Of a DNA stretch of 64,000 bases, positions 50,501 to 60,805 are shown one piece after another. Where the stretch lies: assembly GCA_018136815.1 (NCBI GenBank), contig CM030935.1, positions 2,058,388-2,122,387 on the forward strand, read 5' to 3'. The notes below the pieces were generated by a model, which did no database searches, was not told the DNA's origin, and saw nothing but the letters and a program-made list of their open reading frames with translations. Source of the DNA: Isochrysis galbana. Its lineage: Eukaryota; Haptophyta; Isochrysidales; Isochrysidaceae. Positions within the stretch are counted from its first letter, which is position 1; every line of letters begins with the position of its first letter. The translations under genes were made by a program, and so were the position numbers.

Positions 50501-51817
50501 CACCAAAGTGAACGCTGAAGGAGGGCTCGTTGCTCCACGGACCACGGCAAGGGCCGTTGTGTTGAAGGGCCCCTCTCCTCGAATCTCTAGCGATCCAGAG
50601 GACGCCTTAGGGCATTCGCAGAAACTCCTTGACGCCGATCAGGCTCCTGGTGGATCAACTCCAACTGGAAGTCGTTGTGTCGCTTATTCTCACGATTTGT
50701 CGATGGAAACATCCCAATCGGGGCAGGTCGCAAATTTTGCCAAAGACCAGACGTTTGGTCAATCCGAAAATTTACATGCTGCTACCCTAGGGCTTACCAT
50801 GACAGCGTCTCGCTCACCTTCGATTGAGCATCAGGACGCGGCGCCGCACAATGGTAGTCGCTTCAAGCGGCCAGCCAAGCCCACCAGGGGGCCCATAGGG
50901 GCCAACAATGTCGTGTCATCGTTGAAAATCATCATTGTCGGCGATTCTGGCGTAGGAAAGTCGGCACTTGTGCGCCGTTTTGTCGAAGATGTGTTTGATG
51001 TCGCGACCGGTCCAACTATCGGCTTAGATGTCTCCACTAGGTCGATCGACCTTGGCGAGATGGGCGGCAGTGTGAAGCTCGACCTGTGGGACTCGGCTGG
51101 CCAAGAGAGGTTTGCGCCACTATTGCGTAGCTATTATCGAGGGGCCGGAGGAGTCATCTACGCATTTGATGTGACGTCTCGCAAGTCCTTTGAGCGGATA
51201 GATGATTATTGGACAGGCCAGGTGAGCCTCGAGCTTTTTCAGCAAGCGTTAGAGTTCAATTTTGACGGAGACGAGTTGGGCGAGCTCACCTTGCAAGACA
51301 CATGTTTATTGGGTTGGGGATTTTCCCTCTCTGCGTGTGTACATTTTGGTGCTATGTTGTCATTGCGAACAACTGTGCTAGGCCAGCCGAGCGAACGTGT
51401 TGCCGTCTCCTTGAGCTTCACTGCGTCCCCAATTTGTTGCCGTATCCCTGAGGTTCATTATGCCCCCGCATAATGCGTTAGGTGGAGAACAACCGTGCAG
51501 ACGAGGCGGCGGCGATCCTAGTTGGCTCGAAGGCAGACGAAGTTGAGACACGGGTGGTGCCTGAAGATGACGCGCGCGCTTTGGCCGATCGCCATAACAT
51601 GCAATACATAGAGGTCTCCTCGAAGACGGGCGCTGGAGTCTCCGACGCCTTCCATTTATTAGCGATGGCCATGTTGAACTCACAGCTTGAAGCCGATCCC
51701 CGAAATCCTTTGTCGACGCGGACCCCTGCTCCGGCCTCGGAGAATTCCGATGCTAACCTTGCCTTCAGCATCTCCAGAGCAACCCCTCCGAGGAAGGGAG
51801 GTTGCTGCGGTGGCTAA
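47547..51817 (+). CDS. Helical-repeat/IQ-repeat/Rab GTPase fusion
   Basis: Exons 47547-51221 and 51482-51817 (260-bp GT-AG intron inside the Rab domain) give 1336 residues. Two related helical modules of about 100 residues open the protein (ANMRLRMGQAELARAEYERL; ANMSLKLSEVEAVHFALSEY). Residues about 275-970 carry nine IQ-type motifs in an Ala/Glu/Arg coiled coil; the core AAVTVQAALRGQRARA fits the calmodulin/light-chain IQ pattern. A Rab domain follows from about 1122: P-loop GDSGVGKS, LWDSAGQERFAPLLRSYYRG, then GSKAD and SSKT, ending in KGGCCGG, a likely geranylgeranylation site. It most resembles Rab18-like proteins. The base-recognition motif is SKAD rather than NKxD, which may weaken nucleotide selectivity. 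This layout recalls 'large Rabs', which pair coiled coil and calcium-sensing modules with Rab, but with IQ motifs instead of EF-hands. An effector-like, calmodulin-regulated membrane tether is inferred. Confidence 0.85.
48820..50450 (+). repeat. Coding tandem repeat of the IQ region
   Basis: Seven units of variable length (about 195-345 bases between IQ cores at 48921, 49116, 49461, 49686, 49941, 50172 and 50397) with long near-identical blocks such as GCGATGAGGGAGGCCGAGGC. Length differences come from different numbers of a 30-base GAGGCGGAGGCCAAGCGGAG-like subunit. High identity implies recent expansion. Confidence 0.88.
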
Positions 51818-53185
51818 GCCATAAGCAACAATCGCCTTGACTGGCTAGGACCCTTTGCACTGCAGACCTCACTCACCCACGATTACAGTAGGGAACCGTA
51901 AGTGAGACCATGGTGCGCCATGCGACCATGCATTGCTCGATGTTTTTCTAGAGGAATCATCGCTGATCGTTGCACCAGCGGTTGCTCGATGGTGTCCTGT
52001 GTACGGACCTACTAGAAAGAGAAAATACTTGAATAAAACTAGCTCCAGCTCCTAACCTACTTTTATAAGTGGGGTCAACGGGGGCCTCGCGCCCCCTCCC
52101 TGGGTGGGCCGGTACTGTCAGCCTCAGCCCTTGCGCCTTTGTTGGCGCCCAAACCCCTAGGGGGCGCGGGCCAGGATTCGCGCTCCCACGCCCACTTTGG
52201 CCTGCCCTCGAGCTGACTCCCCCATCCTTCCTCGTCGCCAAGCAGACAAGGGACTACGGGCAGCACTCATGGCCAGCGAGGCAGGTCACGTTCCGTCGAA
52301 CATGGGACATGATTCAAGATTCAAGTTGAGCCATCAAATGTCCATAGTCCGTTTACAATAACACTCGAATATGTGTAAACACAACAATATAATAGCGGTC
52401 TTTCGATGCCATTGACCCATGTAACCACCCGCAATCATACGCCTGGCGCATGGCTTTCATGCTCCGTCTTCATCTTCATCTTCTTCGTCTTTCTTTCCTT
52501 CTCCGAGGAAGTCCAAGACCTGCCTCCAGGTATATATCTATGAACTTTGTCACACGGCGGGCGCCGCAGTCGATCGCCATGCAGCGCATTTGTCACACTC
52601 GTCGTCAATGACGTTGTTATCAACGATGTGACACATGACGTCGACGGCGTCTGCCCGAATGGCCACCCCAATCGTCCCAGGGGTGCCGCCCGGGTTCCCA
52701 CTCGCAATCATACGCCCGGAGTCCCCCCGCGGGAATGGCGGAGTTGTTTTGCCCAGTTCGCGGGAGCTGTTAGGTGTTGATACTTGTTAGCCCCCTTTTG
52801 GAGCTATCGACACACGCTTGTGTAGTGTTTTCGGGTTGTGCGCACAAGGAGTGGCACAGCGCCGGTACGAGGTACGCAGATTTGATTGCCATCGCAAACA
52901 AAGACCGATCGCCACCAACCAATTCTTGTAGCACTTCTCTAGGTGCTCTGCTGTCGCTTATACTTTCGCATATTAGCTTGAGCCCGGTAGCATTTTATAA
53001 CGTTTGATGCTCTGCGCGCGCAGCAACACGAGCAGCAGCAGCGGAGGAGCTAGGCTTCATGCTTCATCTCTTAGTGCTGTTACTATTGACTCGTCGTGGT
53101 TCTGAATGACGTCTCGCACAAGGTGTGCACGGCAGATATACATGCCGCGCGCGGCATACAGGATAAGCGACCGGCCGACAGCCCA
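51818..53185. other. Intergenic with repeat remnants
   Basis: Contains 52051-52090, matching 30227-30275, and the 20-mer TTGAGCCATCAAATGTCCAT at 52326-52345, matching 7345-7364. The phrase CGCAATCATACGCC occurs twice (near 52430 and 52703). Frames on both strands are short and unrelated to known families. Confidence 0.5.
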
Positions 53186-54016
53186 CTAACTGCTCCGTCG
53201 ACCCACGTGTCTACCGCGCTGCTCTCTTTGAGTGATGCCCCCGCCGGTGTCCTGCTTTGCTGCGCAAGGCTTTGTGCCTTGACCTAGCGAAGAGGCCCCG
53301 TAGCAATCCTGCCACCATTCTGGCTGGACTTGCTGCTGAAGTTGCTGGGCAACGAGCTCAGCCACCACGGCAGTAGGAGCAGGTTGTGGACCGGCTGCAG
53401 TAGATCGGGAATCGGCCATGACTGCCTCAAGTGAGCCGCTTACTTCCTTGATCAGATCCCAGCCTACTTCGAGCTCATGCTGCGGATCACTCAAGAAGTC
53501 ATACAGCTGGCCCGCGAGCACTGGGGCAGGCTGTGTCGACGAAAGAATCCGATGCATGCAAAAACCCAGCCGAGCAGTGCGCACACAGTGCGGGCACCAC
53601 CAGTCTTCCTCAGAATTGTCTATCCGCTTGAGATGTTCATTTTCAGTACTACTCAAGCAACGGGCATGGTAGACCCGAGGGCAGACGTCACAGCAGGTCA
53701 ACTTTCCCGGCTGGCCGCACACGCAGCACTCGTCGTCCTCTTCCACCTCCTCTTCCGAGACAGCGTCCCCCTCCTCCGCGCCAGCGCCCGCTCCACCGTC
53801 TGGAGATGCAGCCGGAGGTCCGCCATCGAGAGACCTCAGCCGCCCTGAAGTCTTGAGGATCCACTCGTCTATGCCGGAGGCCTCGAGATGGACGAGGACA
53901 GACGTGGCAGTAACCATCCTAACCAGCGCCTCTTGACCATCCAGCAAGATCTGTGAGCCAGGCGCCACCCTCTCCTCGCTGGGTGCTCGTCTGCGCTTCT
54001 TGGCCGCGGCGCCCAT
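53186..54016 (-). CDS. PHD-finger protein
   Basis: Single exon, 276 residues from MGAAAKKRRRAPSEERV at 54016; the longer upstream frame is only a translated polypurine tract. A basic N-terminus suggests nuclear import. Residues about 20-65 (GSQILLDGQEALVRMVTATS to DEWILKTSGRLRS) resemble a small Tudor/chromo-barrel type fold. An acidic run (SEEEVEEDDE) leads into a complete Cys4-His-Cys3 PHD finger at about 98-150 (CCVCGQPGKLTCCDVCPRVY, HARCLSS, WWCPHCV). PHD fingers usually read histone H3 tail methylation. The C-terminal part is helical with a Gln/Val-rich stretch (AELVAQQLQQQVQPEWWQD). It is likely a chromatin reader in a larger complex. The last 30 residues could be altered by an unseen splice. 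Confidence 0.8.
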   Translation of the reverse strand: MGAAAKKRRRAPSEERVAPGSQILLDGQEALVRMVTATSVLVHLEASGIDEWILKTSGRLRSLDGGPPAASPDGGAGAGAEEGDAVSEEEVEEDDECCVCGQPGKLTCCDVCPRVYHARCLSSTENEHLKRIDNSEEDWWCPHCVRTARLGFCMHRILSSTQPAPVLAGQLYDFLSDPQHELEVGWDLIKEVSGSLEAVMADSRSTAAGPQPAPTAVVAELVAQQLQQQVQPEWWQDCYGASSLGQGTKPCAAKQDTGGGITQREQRGRHVGRRSS

Positions 54017-54062
54017 GCGCGCGCCCCCCCTCCCCCCTCCCCCCCCCCGCCCTCGCCCATTT

Positions 54063-54109
<47 letters not shown>

Positions 54110-54522
54110 CTCCCCCACTCTGTCCCTCGCTCTTCTCACCTCCCACCTCCCGCTCTCTCTGCGCCCCCCCCATCCCCTGCCCCCCCCCCCCCCATCCCTC
54201 TCCCTCTCTCTCCCTCCCTCCCCCCCTCCCCTCTCCCTCCCTCTCTCTCTCCCTCGCTCTCTCCCTCCCTCCCACTCTCCCTCTCTCTCCATCCCTTTCC
54301 TCCTCTCCCTCCCTCCCTCCCTCTCCCTCCCTCCCTCTCTCTCCCCCTCTCTCTCTCCCTTCATCAAGGGGGAGAGAAGATATTCTAAAGAAGAGCGGCC
54401 GGCCGCCGCTGCCGAAACTCTCTCGGCCCCACGCGCGCGCGCCCCTCCTCCCAGCCTCCCCCCTCCCCTCTCCTCTCCCTCCTCCGCTCTTCCCCCCATC
54501 CCTTCCCGCCCTCGTCCGACCG
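54017..54522. promoter_or_regulatory. Divergent polypyrimidine promoter region
   Basis: The PHD gene (-) and the TPS gene (+) start 507 bases apart, facing away. Nearly all of 54020-54360 is C/T on the plus strand, including (CT)n at 54066-54110 and C runs at 54180-54193. The tract is pyrimidine-rich for the TPS gene and purine-rich for the PHD gene, so it may act as an initiator for one side. Confidence 0.6.
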
Positions 54523-57500
54523 ATGCGCTCGGTGCGCTCGTTCGGCGCGCACCTGGGCATGCCCCTCGCCGAGGAGCCGCTCCACTCCGCCCCGCTCTTC
54601 GTGCGTGTGAGCTTCGAGGTGCGTGTTGAGACACAGTGGGGGGAGACTGTTGTGGTGGTGGGAGACGCTCCGCAGCTCGGAGCGTGGCAGCCAGAGCACG
54701 GGGTGAGGATGACGACGTGCGAGGCGACCTATCCGATCTGGAGGTGTGAGCCTCTCCTCCTTAGCGAGGCAGGCGAGATCGAGTACAAGTTTGTTGTGCT
54801 CCACGAGGAGACGGGCGACACGCGCTGGGAGCCGCTGCCGCACAACCGGCGGCTCGAGTTCAGCGGCACCGAGATGCAGGTGGTCACCGACTGGGGCTCT
54901 CCTGATGCGTTGCCTCCGCTTCCGTTGGTCGGCTCCCTCTCGCTCCCCCCTCAAACGATTTGCGATAGCGGTGGACATGCAGCGCCACCACACATAGACT
55001 CGATGACCAACTCCAACGCGTCAGGGACGTTCTCTGAGTTGGGAGGTGGATCGATCAAGGGTGAGGGATCGGCGGGCACGCCTTGCCGGCTGCTGGTGGT
55101 CCAGCAACACTTGCCATTCAACGTGCACCAGGCGGAAGACGGCTCGTGGGGTGGCTCTTGGGACGAGTGGGACCTGCTTGTCACCTCGGCACAAGGCGGC
55201 CGTCACTTGATGGACTCGCTTGACGTCGAGGTCATCTTTGTTGGATGCCTTCGCCAACGAGTGCCCATCGAGGCGCAAGAGATGGTGCAGGAGATGCTCG
55301 CCAAGTACAACTGCTCGCCCGTGTTCCTCCCCGAGGAGCTCTATGAGCAGCACTGCGATGGCTACGGCCCAACCATCCTGCTTCCGATCCTACATAACCA
55401 GATTCCAGACCGGCATGGTGGAGGCAAGGGTGGTGATGGCGCCTACGTCAGTTCGCTCTACGCATCGTACGTGAAGGCAAATGACGCATTCGCGGAGGCC
55501 GTGACGCGACTACTCCATGCTGGGGACATGGTATGGGTACACGCCTACCCACTGATGCTCGTCGCAGGCGCGCTCCGCGCCCGCAATCCTCCGCCACACG
55601 TGGTCATCTCCTTCTTCTTGCACTCGCCCTGTCCCTCACCGGAGGTGTGGCGAGTTATTCCCCACCGGGCAGAACTCCTGCGCGGGATGTTGGCGGCTGA
55701 TGTCGTCGGCTTTCACCTCTTTGAATACGCGAGGCACTTCATGACGTCGTGTCGGCGGCTACTTGGCCTGAGGGAGAGAGTAGGCTCCGGAGCTGGAGGA
55801 GTTCTAGCTATCGACAATCATGGAAGACAGGTGAGGTGGGGTGACTTGGACGGGCGGAGATAGGGCGTCGGGACCCAATTTAACATCCAGACTTAGTGGG
55901 ACATTCTGGTCCTGGTCACACCTTCTGCGGATGAGATCCTCGACTGAGCCATCGCTATGAATCGCAGGTCACTATCACCGTTTCGCACGTCGGCATCGAT
56001 CGCGATGTCCTTTGTCACCGCCTGGCATTGCCTGAAGTCCAGCAGCATGAAGCGCGATTGCGCGAACGGTGCCGCGTGGGAGAACGGATTGTCATCGGAG
56101 GAGTAGAGATGCTCAATCCCCTGCAGGTTGGACATTGTCCATGCTCTCGGCGGGGTGGGATGGCATACCACTCTGGATCGGGCGATGGGAGTGGCATCTA
56201 GTATGGGGAGGGCACGTGCTGTCACTCGCGCGAGATGTCCCCACTCTTGGGAGGATTATGGAGGGCATGTGGAGCCACACGCATCGTATGCTCGCTACAA
56301 CGTATAGCACTTTGCGAGCCGGCTCAGATGGTACTCAGTTGGCACTTTTGGCATCACCATGTCCGTAATTCAACATGGTGGCATTTTCCTCTCGTTCAAC
56401 CGTCGCCATTTCACTTTTTGCGCCCCTTTCGATCTCTCAGGGTGCTCAAATCAAGCTCCTTGCTTACGAGCAGTTGCTAGCCAACTATGCTATGTGGCGA
56501 CCTCGCCTCACAATGCTACAGGTACGCTGCCAGCTACCACTCTTCAACGTTGTAGCTTAAGATCGCTCAAACACCGGTGAATCCCCCGCCCCTCTCAGGT
56601 GTGTTTTCCGGATCGTGCGCGCCCGAAGCTTTCGGCGCACGTATCCGCTGAGAATCGCGCGATCGTCGCTCGGATTGCGCGAGCTTTCGGCGAAGAAGCC
56701 ATACACTACATCGAGATTGGAAATGAGATCGAATCGTCCGAGTGGACTGTTAACTACAGGCGCGCAACTCCGATGCCAGCTTTGCACCTAATCAATGCTG
56801 CCGGAGCGGAAAGGCGGCATCCTGTGCACCTCTGCCCCACGTTCAGCTGTCATCCCACCGTCCTTTCCGGTCAGGCTGGCGCTCTTCCGAGTTATCGACC
56901 TGCTGCTCAACTGCGCCATGAAGGACGGCCTGAATCTGCTTCCCTTTGAATATGTCTTGACCAAATCCACTCAGCAATCGACAGGGGTCGTCGTCTTATC
57001 CGGTAAGCAAGACCACACGGGGAACTCGAGCGGGATCTTACACACAATCATCACGTAATGGTCCGGCCACCACCGCAATCCGGCTTACTGGCATGGCTCA
57101 GCTCGACGGCGTAGAGCTTTGAGCAAAGCCCTCTTGTGCTCCACCATGTGCATCGCAGAATTCGTCGGGTGTGCTCATGTCCTAAATGGATGTGTGCGGA
57201 TCAACCCCTTCAATCTCGAGCACGTTGTCGAACAGCTTGATTCAGGTAGGGCTGTGATACCCCGTTCTCTCTACCCTGACGCTCAATCCCCAACTCCGCC
57301 TTGTTGCCCATTTCACGAACATCCAGCCTACTTCACGAACATCTAAACCGTACTCTATTGTGGATCGTTCGACTCTCGAACTTCATCAAAAGTCCTCGCC
57401 TCCTGCCTGCCGCCCCATGGCAGCTCTCTCCATGTCTCCTACCGAGCGCGCCGCGCGCCTTTCTAAGGACCACAAGTTTGTTTCATCGCACACAACTTCC

Positions 57501-59240
57501 TCGTGGCTCAACGTGGCTGTGCAAGACATGCGCCGCACTCGTGCAACTCTCACTTCCGGCAAAGCTCCGTCGCGCGAGACTCTTGGCCTTTGCGACTTTG
57601 GTGCCGAAACGATAGCAGGACAGCCCCTTCCTGCGCTATCGCCGGAAGCTCTCGCGCGCGCATACTGGCAAGCGTCAAGAAGGCTCATTGTGCTGGGACT
57701 CGATGGCACTTTGATACAGCAAGAGAAGGTGAGAGCATTTGTGAGCTTTTGTTGACTGTCGCGATGCTCATGAAAAGACCTGCAGCTGGACTCCCTTGGA
57801 GTTGCCGGGCTCCATACTTGTGCCATAATTGTGTGCACAGGTTCTCGAGCACCTGAAGCTGTTCCATGACTTCGTCGGCCGTTCGCTGGATCCACCAGCC
57901 GCGGCTCTGCATTGTCTTGAGTCGATCGCTTCCGACTCCTCGAATTCTGTCCATGTCATCTCTGGGCGTTCCGCTTCCGACCTCTCCGCGTGCTTAGGAC
58001 GCATCGAGGGGCTGGGCCTAGCCGCAGAATTGGGATTCAGTGTGCTCAAACCTGGCGAAAACCACTGGACGAAAAGGGAGCTGACGCTTGCACAAGAAAG
58101 ATGGAAGGATGCTGCAAGGCCTATTTTCGAACGGTAAGCAGCCTCGACTGATTGGCGAGCTAGCCGTTGCTGACGGGTGGGTGCACACTATGAAATAGGT
58201 GGCGCGCGGCTCCTCTCCCGCGCGTCCCCGACTTTTTCCGTGTTTAATCAGGACTCCCTACACGCGCCGTGGGCAGTCCTCATGAACGCCTCCCTCTCCC
58301 GCTGCTGCACTCTCACATGAATTAGTTCTTCATGCCTTTCCATGAGTCAGGTTCATGCTACGCACAAATGGTGTCTACACGCAGTGGCAAGAGTCGGTCG
58401 CTCGCTGGTGTTACCACAATGCTGACCCGGACTACGGCCGTTTCCAGGCGAGCCCCACCCCCCTTCCATGAGAGTTTCTGTGGAGGGCAGTTTGAGTGGA
58501 GGCCGGGGCGATCGTTCGATGGCGCACTGCCCACCCCTACCCCCCACCTTGAAGCCTCGCAACACACATTCCATTAGGCACGACAATTGACAGCTGTCCT
58601 CAAGGAGCAGCTAAAGGGTGCGGGTGTCTCCGTCTCGCATTCAGTTGCAAAATGCCAAGTTGAGGTACGGCAAATTGTGCCAGACGTCATCGCCCATCCG
58701 GAGTGTCTTCCTAGCGTCCTCGCTTTTCTTCGTTAGACATGTCTTCCGTAGCTGCGCGTGGCGTATCGCTTTGTGAGGCAACGCTTGGCGCACGCCGCAT
58801 CGCTTTTTGTGGCAGGTGCGTATTGCCGGGGTGAACAAGGGTGCTTTTGCTGATGAAGTGCTCCTCGCTGCCGATGCCGCATCCCCTGTGGACTTCATCC
58901 TTGCCATCGGCGACGACGAGGACGACGAGTACATGCTCTCAGCGATAACTGCGCGAGCCTCGCACCCGGGGATAATGGAGCGCCTTCAGGGAAGACTCTT
59001 CACTGTTACTGTCGGTACGTGTGAGAAACCGTGCCCATTGACACCACACGTTCGCCTCCTGGGCGTATTACTTCTCGTGTTGCGTGCACCCTCTCACTCC
59101 CCCCCCCCCCCCCCCTCCCGCCCCTGCCCCGCCGACGCCGGGTAGGTGCGAAGGAAGTAAGTCACGCGCGCTACGTTGTTGAGAGTGCACGGACTGTCCT
59201 CCATTTGCTTCAGACCCTCAGCGACGGCCAAACAGCTTAG
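54523..59240 (+). CDS. CBM20-TPS-TPP protein, class II type, probably catalytically inactive
   Basis: Twelve exons: 54523-55830, 55968-56126, 56441-56521, 56599-56759, 56875-57002, 57159-57245, 57424-57728, 57841-58133, 58351-58447, 58578-58664, 58816-59014 and 59146-59240; exactly 999 residues in frame. Residues about 22-130 are a CBM20 starch-binding module (VSFEVRVETQWGETVVVVGD; EIEYKFVV). A GT20 trehalose-phosphate synthase domain follows (LLVVQQHLPFNVH; VVISFFLHSPCPS; VVGFHLFEYARHF; INPFNLEHVV), then a TPP phosphatase domain (SGRSASDL; LRTNGVYTQW; HNADPDYGRFQ; IGDDEDDEYM). Key residues are changed: VWVHAYPLM where HDYHL is usual, GVEMLNPLQG where GVDRLDxxKG is usual, and VLGLDGTL where DxDGT is usual. 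A regulatory, glucan-bound or sugar-phosphate-sensing role, like plant class II TPS, is inferred. Two introns (56760-56874 and 58448-58577) start with GC. Confidence 0.87.
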
Positions 59241-60102
59241 AAAAGTCAACCCATGCCATGCTGGTCGTGCGTGGATGTCTTGGCGCACGTTTGGGGACGC
59301 TAACGATACTTATCCGCCATCCCCACACAAGTATCGATCGCGTCGAGGACTTCCAAATTTGTGCATCTTGCTGATCATCGGTGATGTGGTGCATGAGGAC
59401 TGATTGGCTGGAGCGGTGACTCCCCCCCCCCCCCATCCTAATGTGTACACCGTGTGACTGCATACTTCCTCATCGCCTTATGGCCAATGCGACCACCTTT
59501 CGGCGGTGGCTCCATTTGCTCTACTTGGATGCTAGATGCCGGAACGTGACGGACTGTCCCAAATGGGGAATCGCGTGTTCTCGTTCACAGTCCCCGGTCA
59601 CGCCTAGGCCATGGATGCCATGGGTTCCGAACGTTATTTCTCAATATGCACTTGGCGAGAGGCTATGGTAATTGTGGGTGTGTCCAACATGGCGTTGATG
59701 TTGATGTGTGTGCTATGTTCGTTGCCGTGTCTTTTTACCTCTTTGTGTGCAACTAACTGCTCTTCACTGGAAAAAAAAATTCTTAATATTCTCGCCGCGC
59801 GCGCGACCTCGCACCAGGTCGCACCCTTACTGTGCCACGTCCGCTCCTCCCCCCCCCCCCCCACCTCCACCTGCCTTGCGGCCCGTCCCTCGTGAGCTAC
59901 CTAGGGGCTGGGTGTGTGGGGTTTCCTGCAGCAGACGGCGTGTTCCGATCCCCGATAGGTTGTCCTCCTCTTCCTCCTGCGCCATCGGGCTATCGATTAC
60001 TATGTTGTCTCATGGGTCGGTGAGGTAGACGGCTGGTTCGCGGTGTGTCCGAGGACGGGGGTCTGGTAGGCGGGTGGGTCGCGGTTTTGGGTTTGTGCGC
60101 TG
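59241..60102. other. Intergenic, TPS 3' side
   Basis: No supported gene. Contains C runs at 59101-59114, 59424-59434 and 59850-59861, and mixed short frames. Nothing else was recognised. Confidence 0.45.
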
Positions 60103-60540
60103 TTATGCGAATCTATCGACTATGCGGAGCGCTTGTGCTACCGCGAACAGGTTTGTGCCCAGCGATAGTGTGCCATTGTCATTGATTGTGAAAACGGGGG
60201 CGCATAGCTCTCGCGGGGGCTTGAGTTTGGGTTTTCTCCCTTGGGAGGCCTTGTTTGTGCGTGCGGTCGAGGACTTGTTTGGGGGCACGAGGCCTCTAGC
60301 GAGGATCGTGAATCTGCTTAGCGTCTTTTCGATTACCGGCACTTGGTGAAAGGTGTAGTTGTCAAACTCTACTCTGTAAAAGTCACCTATTATGTATCTC
60401 CATGCTATGAGGTAAAGAGCTTTGAGGCTATCGGGTGTCGTTGTATTCGGGTATGCGAACAGTCTATCTTTGATTTTCTGGACTGTTGATCTTTCTCTCT
60501 CGGGCGTGTAGCCCGTCACCGCTTCGATGTTATTGGAAGA
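60103..60540 (-). CDS. Hypothetical fragment, antisense and abutting Copia debris
   Basis: The minus-strand frame runs 60103-60714, but its first part is antisense to the Copia RNase H fragment and should be discounted. The remaining part reads like natural protein (VTGYTPERERSTVQKIKDRL; WRYIIGDFYRVEFDNYTF; PVFTINDNGTLSLGTNLF). No family was recognised and no start is secure. It may belong to another transposon inserted into the Copia copy, which would explain why the Copia reading stops abruptly near 60535. Confidence 0.35.
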   Translation of the reverse strand, partial: SSNNIEAVTGYTPERERSTVQKIKDRLFAYPNTTTPDSLKALYLIAWRYIIGDFYRVEFDNYTFHQVPVIEKTLSRFTILARGLVPPNKSSTARTNKASQGRKPKLKPPRELCAPVFTINDNGTLSLGTNLFAVAQALRIVDRFA

Positions 60541-60756
60541 TTTGCTGCGTGGATGGCTTTCAAGAAGACTAAGCATATCTTGCGTGCAGGAGCCTTTTTG
60601 CGCGACCTCGTCGCTAAACAGGTCCTCACGCTCAAGCACGTCAAAGGGCATCAGATGGTTGCTGACATTTTGACGAAACCATGTCCGCGCAACCAATTTC
60701 ATCGGATTCTTCAACTCCTTGATTCCTTCTCTTCTTCGACTCTCTGCGAGATGTGA
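60513..60756 (+). pseudogene. Ty1/Copia retrotransposon fragment, RNase H 3' end
   Basis: The plus-strand frame ends with the diagnostic tail of Copia polyproteins: KKTKHILRAGAFLRDLV, then LTLKHVKGHQMVADILTKPC. Everything upstream (reverse transcriptase, integrase, protease, gag) is missing. About 50 bases after the stop a purine-rich tract (TTAGGAGGGGGTA, 60805-60817) could be the polypurine tract, followed by a segment with TGGATACATCCA palindromes that may be LTR sequence. It is a dead remnant. Confidence 0.75.
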
Positions 60757-60805
60757 ATCTTCTTCGACGTTTGGTTGTAAGTAAGCGTCGTACCCGTACT
60801 CCGCT

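Noticed and set aside
48681-50545. Long minus-strand frames opposite the IQ region (Leu/Gly/Arg- and Ala/Ser-rich)
   Set aside because: They are antisense mirrors of the GC-rich coding repeat and have no independent signature.
54017-54634. 206-codon upstream extension of the PHD-finger frame
   Set aside because: It is an Arg/Glu/Gly repeat from the polypurine strand of the promoter tract and overlaps the TPS start.
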